A stretch of 64,000 nt of DNA from Holdemania massiliensis (lineage in GTDB: Bacteria; Bacillota_I; Bacilli_A; Erysipelotrichales; Erysipelotrichaceae). Where the stretch lies: the NCBI RefSeq assembly GCF_022440805.1, contig NZ_JAKNTK010000001.1, forward strand, positions 310,001-374,000. Direction: 5' to 3'. Of this stretch, positions 60,582-64,000 are shown piece after piece. The notes beneath the pieces are model-generated. The model searched no databases and had not been told where the DNA came from. It saw only the letters and a list, made by a program, of their open reading frames with translations. How positions within the stretch are numbered: position 1 is the first letter of the stretch; every line of letters begins with the position of its first letter. Position numbers and translations under genes: made by a program.

Positions 60582-61372
60582 AATCGGTTAAAAAACTGAT
60601 AATGGTGATCTGTTTGATTCTGTCCTGCACCGCCTGTGCCCAGCCGGAAGGGCCTTCATCTTCCTCTGATGTTCAGCCGGTTATGCTTTATTTTGTCCGC
60701 CATGGGAAAACCATGTTCAACACAACCGGACAGATTCAGGGATGGTCAGATACGCCACTAACGGAGGCCGGGGAAACCCAGGCAGATGCGACAGGGCGAG
60801 GCTTAAAGGATATCTCATTTATCGCGGCTTATACGTCTGATTTAGGCCGTGCCCGCGCTACGGCGCAGCGAATCCTGGCACAGAATGAACAGCCGGTTCC
60901 GCAGCTGATTGAACTGACCGGTTTGCGGGAATGGGGTTATGGCGGATATGAGGGGCGTCCAGGCAATGAAATGTGGGATCCTATTTTTGAGGCTCATGGA
61001 TTGACATTTGATGAGTCGTTCTCACAATACAAAGAGTTAAAGAACTTGATCGGCGAAGCAGGGATTGCGGATGCCATTGCCGCGAATGATCCGACTCAGA
61101 CCGCGGAAACGTATGATCAGATTTTAACCCGCGCTCAGCAGGCGATGGATCAGATTGTCGCAGAAGCCCAGGCAGCTGGCGGCGGTTCTGTCCTGATTGT
61201 TTCCAGCGGCGGTGTTATTCCGACAATTTTAAAAATGTTGATGCCGGATCAATTCCAGGGCGGCAGTTTGGCAAACTGTTCAGTAACTATCGTTGAGGTG
61301 CAGGATGGTCAATATACGCTGGGTGTTGTCGGAGATACAAGCTATACCGAAAAAGGAACAGTAAAGCAATGA
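60578..61372 (+). CDS. Histidine-phosphatase-family lipoprotein lacking the second catalytic His
   Basis: A 264-residue protein with a lipoprotein signal (Cys17 or Cys20) and a phosphoglycerate-mutase-like domain. The first catalytic motif is intact (FVRHGKT), with RARATAQ and GLREWGYGGYEG. The second catalytic His, normally in VSHGG, is Ser (VSSGG). Activity may be weak or lost. It is coupled to the GH1 gene by an ATGA overlap, an odd partner for an intracellular pathway because it should be anchored outside. Confidence 0.82.
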   Translation: MKSVKKLIMVICLILSCTACAQPEGPSSSSDVQPVMLYFVRHGKTMFNTTGQIQGWSDTPLTEAGETQADATGRGLKDISFIAAYTSDLGRARATAQRILAQNEQPVPQLIELTGLREWGYGGYEGRPGNEMWDPIFEAHGLTFDESFSQYKELKNLIGEAGIADAIAANDPTQTAETYDQILTRAQQAMDQIVAEAQAAGGGSVLIVSSGGVIPTILKMLMPDQFQGGSLANCSVTIVEVQDGQYTLGVVGDTSYTEKGTVKQ

Positions 61373-61385
61373 AAGAAGGATTATA

Positions 61386-62333
61386 ATGCAAAAGTTAAGT
61401 TTTATAACAGCGGCTGTGATGCTGAGCCTGTCGCTCTGTGCTTGTGCTGCATCCCCTGCCTCATCGGCGCCGACCCCTTCTCCGGATCTTCAATCCGATG
61501 TTTCGATGAAGGTGACGAGTGAACACATTGAAATTGATTCTGCCCGTCAGACCAAGATTCAGGCGGTTCTGACCCAGCCGGCTTCAATGCCGGAAGCCGG
61601 TTATCCGCTCGTTGTCTTTGCGCATGGTTTTCAGGGAAGCAAGGATGAGAGCGGCGCATTTACCGCGGTAGCTGAAGGTCTGGCACAGCAGGGAATCGCC
61701 AGCATCCGAATGGATTTTCCAGGCTGCGGCGACAGTCCGGAAGACTTCATGGCGTACACCTTAAAGAATATGCAGGATGATGTCGACAGCGTCTTCGCTT
61801 ATGCCCGCTCGGCGATGAAGATTGATGAAAGCCGTATCGGCATGTTGGGCTACAGCATGGGCGGACGGGTTGCTTCCTTATATCTGAGTGAGGAAAATAT
61901 CAATACTGCAGTGCTGTGGGCACCGGCAGCGGCTGATGGATTAAAGTCTTTAGCCAGTATGGGCGATGAAGAAACGATTCGCAGACTGATTGAAGAGTCC
62001 AAAGACAGCGGCGTGGCAGTCATTCAGATATGGAATCAGGATGTGGAAGTCGCTCATGATTTCCTTTCTCAATCCGCGGAAGCGATGCCAATGACCAATC
62101 TGAGTGCTTATACGGGCAGTTTAATGGTGGTGACTGGCGGCCAAGACAATACTGTAACCACCGCTATCACAGACCCGATCTTTGAAGCTGCGGTCAATAC
62201 CCAAATCACGACTCATCTGGATGTGCCGCGCGGTACGCATTCCCTGGGCGCAGGAGATTTCGGCAATGATCCGCAGGTTCAGAATGCGGTTGTTGAAGCT
62301 ACCGTTCACTTCTTTGCGGATCAGATGCAGTAA
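61386..62333 (+). CDS. Alpha/beta-hydrolase lipoprotein
   Basis: A 315-residue protein with a lipoprotein signal (Cys20), a Pro/Ser linker, then an alpha/beta-hydrolase. The nucleophile Ser lies in GYSMGG, the oxyanion region in FAHGFQGS, and the His in GTHSLG. It resembles cinnamoyl/feruloyl-esterase-like hydrolases. As last gene of PTS operon 2 it could remove acyl groups from glucosides outside the cell before uptake, an inference. A terminator follows. Confidence 0.82.
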   Translation: MQKLSFITAAVMLSLSLCACAASPASSAPTPSPDLQSDVSMKVTSEHIEIDSARQTKIQAVLTQPASMPEAGYPLVVFAHGFQGSKDESGAFTAVAEGLAQQGIASIRMDFPGCGDSPEDFMAYTLKNMQDDVDSVFAYARSAMKIDESRIGMLGYSMGGRVASLYLSEENINTAVLWAPAAADGLKSLASMGDEETIRRLIEESKDSGVAVIQIWNQDVEVAHDFLSQSAEAMPMTNLSAYTGSLMVVTGGQDNTVTTAITDPIFEAAVNTQITTHLDVPRGTHSLGAGDFGNDPQVQNAVVEATVHFFADQMQ

Positions 62334-62407
62334 ACAAACCCAATCCCGCTGAACTGAATCATGAAGAAATGAGAATCAGATGATAGGTTCAGTTAATCCT
62401 CCCTACA

Positions 62408-62434
62408 AAAAAGGCAGATACGCTGCCTTTTTGT
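62408..62434 (+). terminator. Terminator of PTS operon 2
   Basis: AAAAAGGCAG pairs perfectly with CTGCCTTTTT across a five-base loop. Confidence 0.9.
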
Positions 62435-62601
62435 CATTCTGATCATATCGGGGTGAGTCATCATAATAAGGAAGGTGCAAAACTGATCATAGAATGATTT
62501 ATAGAAATGATGTTAATATCAAAAAACGGATTAGGATAATCATCTGAAATTCCGTGCATTGGTTGAGTATAGACGGTGATAAAGAAAAGAATGAATTTGA
62601 A

Positions 62602-62663
62602 TTGCCAGTGTTTATGGCAAGTTGTCTATTTCTATTGATAAACTTTACATAATGCGCTTTAAT
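62602..62663 (+). promoter_or_regulatory. Promoter and upstream palindrome of the last gene
   Basis: TTGATA at 62635 and TTTAAT at 62658, spacer 17 bases. TTGCCA (62602) and TGGCAA (62615) form a perfect dyad 15 bases upstream of the -35, a possible activator site. Confidence 0.5.
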
Positions 62664-62806
62664 GAAATAAAGCATGATGTATTTTGATTTAACAGGGACT
62701 GTTTTGTTCGGATAATGTAAGATATCCAGCGGCAAATGCAGAGTGATGGTGTTTGATAGTCTTTAGAATCTGCGGACAGCTGGATGCATAAGATTTGGAG
62801 GAACTT

Positions 62807-64000
62807 ATGAGAAAGTCTATTCTATTCTTCGCTATCGCGTTTATATCAATTTGTTCTGTTCTGTTTTTTTTGAATGGATTTATTAAGGAAAATAAAAATG
62901 AGGATAGAGAGACAGCGCAAGTTGATAATCAAAAGATTGCCCACAAAAAAGCTAATCAAAATAAAGTGAAAACAGATTCCAGAGGTGCCTCCTTCGAAAA
63001 GACAAGTGATTCCTATAAAATTGATATCCATAGTTCATATGTCCAAAATGAATCAATGGAGCTTGGAGAGTTTCGTTTTGATAACAATTTTATTCAATCT
63101 GACAGTCTACTGTTGTCTGAATATGAGGATCGCGTCTATTTTAGAGGCTTAGGCGGGAACTTGCTTTGTTATAACGGCACAAAAACGGAAGTGATTTTAA
63201 ATGAAGTCATTTCTAACATTTATCAAAGTGATCAATTTTTAACGTGTTTACTTGAAGATCGGGATCAAATTGTTTTGTTGGATTTAAAAGAAAATCAATA
63301 TAAAACATTCCCATATTCTCTTCCTTTTAATAAGAAAGACTGTTGGATACAATGCCTTTATCATGTAACCAATGATTCCTGTGTGGTATATAACTTAACT
63401 GATAAAGATAATTTATATGTATTGGATAATGATACCTATTCAATCATGACTGAAGATGCACTGGCGGCTCATTTTAAAGTAGAAGATTCTGATTATTATT
63501 TATATAATGGGGAGTATGGAGCATCTGGCAATTTCTATGAAAATAGTGTTTTAATTGATCAGTTCGTAGAAGAGATACAGGTAGTCGATTCTAATCTTTA
63601 TTACTTAAAAAATAAGAATGTATATGGCGGATATTTAGTAGAGAACTATTTAATGAAATATGATACACAAAATAAGAAAATAAGTCAGTTAGTCAAAACA
63701 CCAGTCATCTCTTTTTTGGCAACAGAAATGGGTGTTTATTATTCTTTAGATCCAACGTGCTTTAAAGAAAAGCCGATTAGTTTAGAAAACGCTGATGAAC
63801 TCAGAATGAACGAGAACCGCGGTGTTTATTTTTTAAGCAGCCAAGGAATGTTAACCCAAATTTCTAATGAACTTTATTCAGGTTTTCAGAACTGCCAGTA
63901 TGGACTGATTGGGATCATTCCACTTGAAGATACGATAGAGATTCATTTAATAAACGAACCAACAAAAGTTTTAGATAAATTGGATACTAATCTAAGCAAA
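62807..64000 (+). CDS. Membrane-anchored extracellular protein, partial (runs off the window)
   Basis: An open frame of 398 codons without a stop before the window end. TTGGAGGAAC precedes the ATG. Residues 5-25 form a membrane anchor; a Lys/Asn-rich linker follows, then beta-strand-rich repeats with YF, YNG and VVYNL-like units suggesting a beta-propeller of the DUF5050 kind. Codons are AT-rich compared with PTS operon 2. I do not recognise a specific function. It may be a surface sensor or binding protein. Confidence 0.7.
   Translation, partial: MRKSILFFAIAFISICSVLFFLNGFIKENKNEDRETAQVDNQKIAHKKANQNKVKTDSRGASFEKTSDSYKIDIHSSYVQNESMELGEFRFDNNFIQSDSLLLSEYEDRVYFRGLGGNLLCYNGTKTEVILNEVISNIYQSDQFLTCLLEDRDQIVLLDLKENQYKTFPYSLPFNKKDCWIQCLYHVTNDSCVVYNLTDKDNLYVLDNDTYSIMTEDALAAHFKVEDSDYYLYNGEYGASGNFYENSVLIDQFVEEIQVVDSNLYYLKNKNVYGGYLVENYLMKYDTQNKKISQLVKTPVISFLATEMGVYYSLDPTCFKEKPISLENADELRMNENRGVYFLSSQGMLTQISNELYSGFQNCQYGLIGIIPLEDTIEIHLINEPTKVLDKLDTNLSK

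Larger units (their letters stand above)
62334..62806. other. Gene-free stretch before the last gene
   Basis: It holds the terminator of PTS operon 2 at its left, then an AT-rich region with a palindrome (TTGCCA-N7-TGGCAA) and a sigma-A promoter. From 62435 to 62600 nothing is recognised. Confidence 0.5.

Noticed and set aside
1..64000. CRISPR arrays, tRNA or rRNA genes, intact insertion sequences, prophage
   Set aside because: No regularly spaced repeats, no cloverleaf or rRNA segments and no intact transposase or phage structural genes were recognised while reading.

Overview
The window reads as a chromosomal segment of a low-to-mid G+C Gram-positive gut anaerobe, most likely an Erysipelotrichaceae member (Holdemania or Clostridium innocuum-like). 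This is an inference. It rests on Firmicutes-type AGGAGG ribosome binding sites and sigma-A promoters, many PTS operons, Asn at the rifampicin His526 position of RpoB (shared with the related Mollicutes), and exported flavoprotein reductases of the kind reported to be expanded in gut Erysipelotrichaceae. No rRNA, tRNA or CRISPR array was seen.

Layout. 1-2240: end of a mannose-type PTS EIIB, a degenerate ROK-like regulator and a glucose-type EIIA. 2280-13417: the core block rplK-rplA, rplJ-rplL, ybxB-like methyltransferase, rpoB-rpoC, with separate promoters, an L1-type leader site and an L10 leader with attenuator. secE/nusG are not directly upstream and rpsL/rpsG are not directly downstream. 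L11 lacks the Pro-Pro segment where thiopeptides bind. 13419-21619: gdhA, a frameshifted metallophosphatase, a MarR regulator, a TIM-barrel sugar isomerase/epimerase, a PAS regulator overlapping cca, and an Entner-Doudoroff pair, eda (fused to a C-terminal VOC-like domain) and kdgK.

21670-25850: an AT-rich ABC exporter/immunity module of the lactococcin-972 type with two lipoproteins, under a promoter carrying a perfect cre palindrome. 26205-33604: a LicR/BglG-type regulator divergent from a cellobiose-type PTS operon (EIIB, EIIC, EIIA, GH1) followed by two membrane proteins. 33658-39139: two Tat-type lipoprotein flavoproteins. One is driven by a textbook MerR promoter (19-bp spacer with dyad) and followed by a MerR gene; the other is divergent from a LysR gene. 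39312-41957: PadR with two membrane partners, and a YugP-type zinc peptidase. 42084-46837 (minus strand): GntR, a double GNAT acetyltransferase, a PIG-L deacetylase and a mannose-family PTS EIIB/EIIC/EIID without EIIA. A shared 13-bp operator lies just downstream of the -10 of both promoters.

46942-53777: DUF421 protein, a small membrane gene broken by an in-frame TGA, a C39-like peptidase, a MATE exporter, a metallophosphoesterase with C-terminal SH3-like region, an IS remnant, a DUF4143 ATPase and a truncated OLD-type ATPase fragment. 53782-62434: an anSME-like radical SAM enzyme, then a second LicR-type regulator and a second complete cellobiose-type PTS/GH1 operon ending in two lipoproteins (histidine phosphatase, alpha/beta hydrolase). 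62807-64000: start of an AT-rich membrane-anchored protein that runs off the window.

Themes: PTS carbohydrate uptake (two cellobiose-type and two mannose-type systems) with local regulators, and exported redox flavoproteins. The two GH1 enzymes both carry Gln at the position of the general acid/base Glu, as plant myrosinases do. This makes the two PTS/GH1 operons the best candidates here for an unusual catabolic system.
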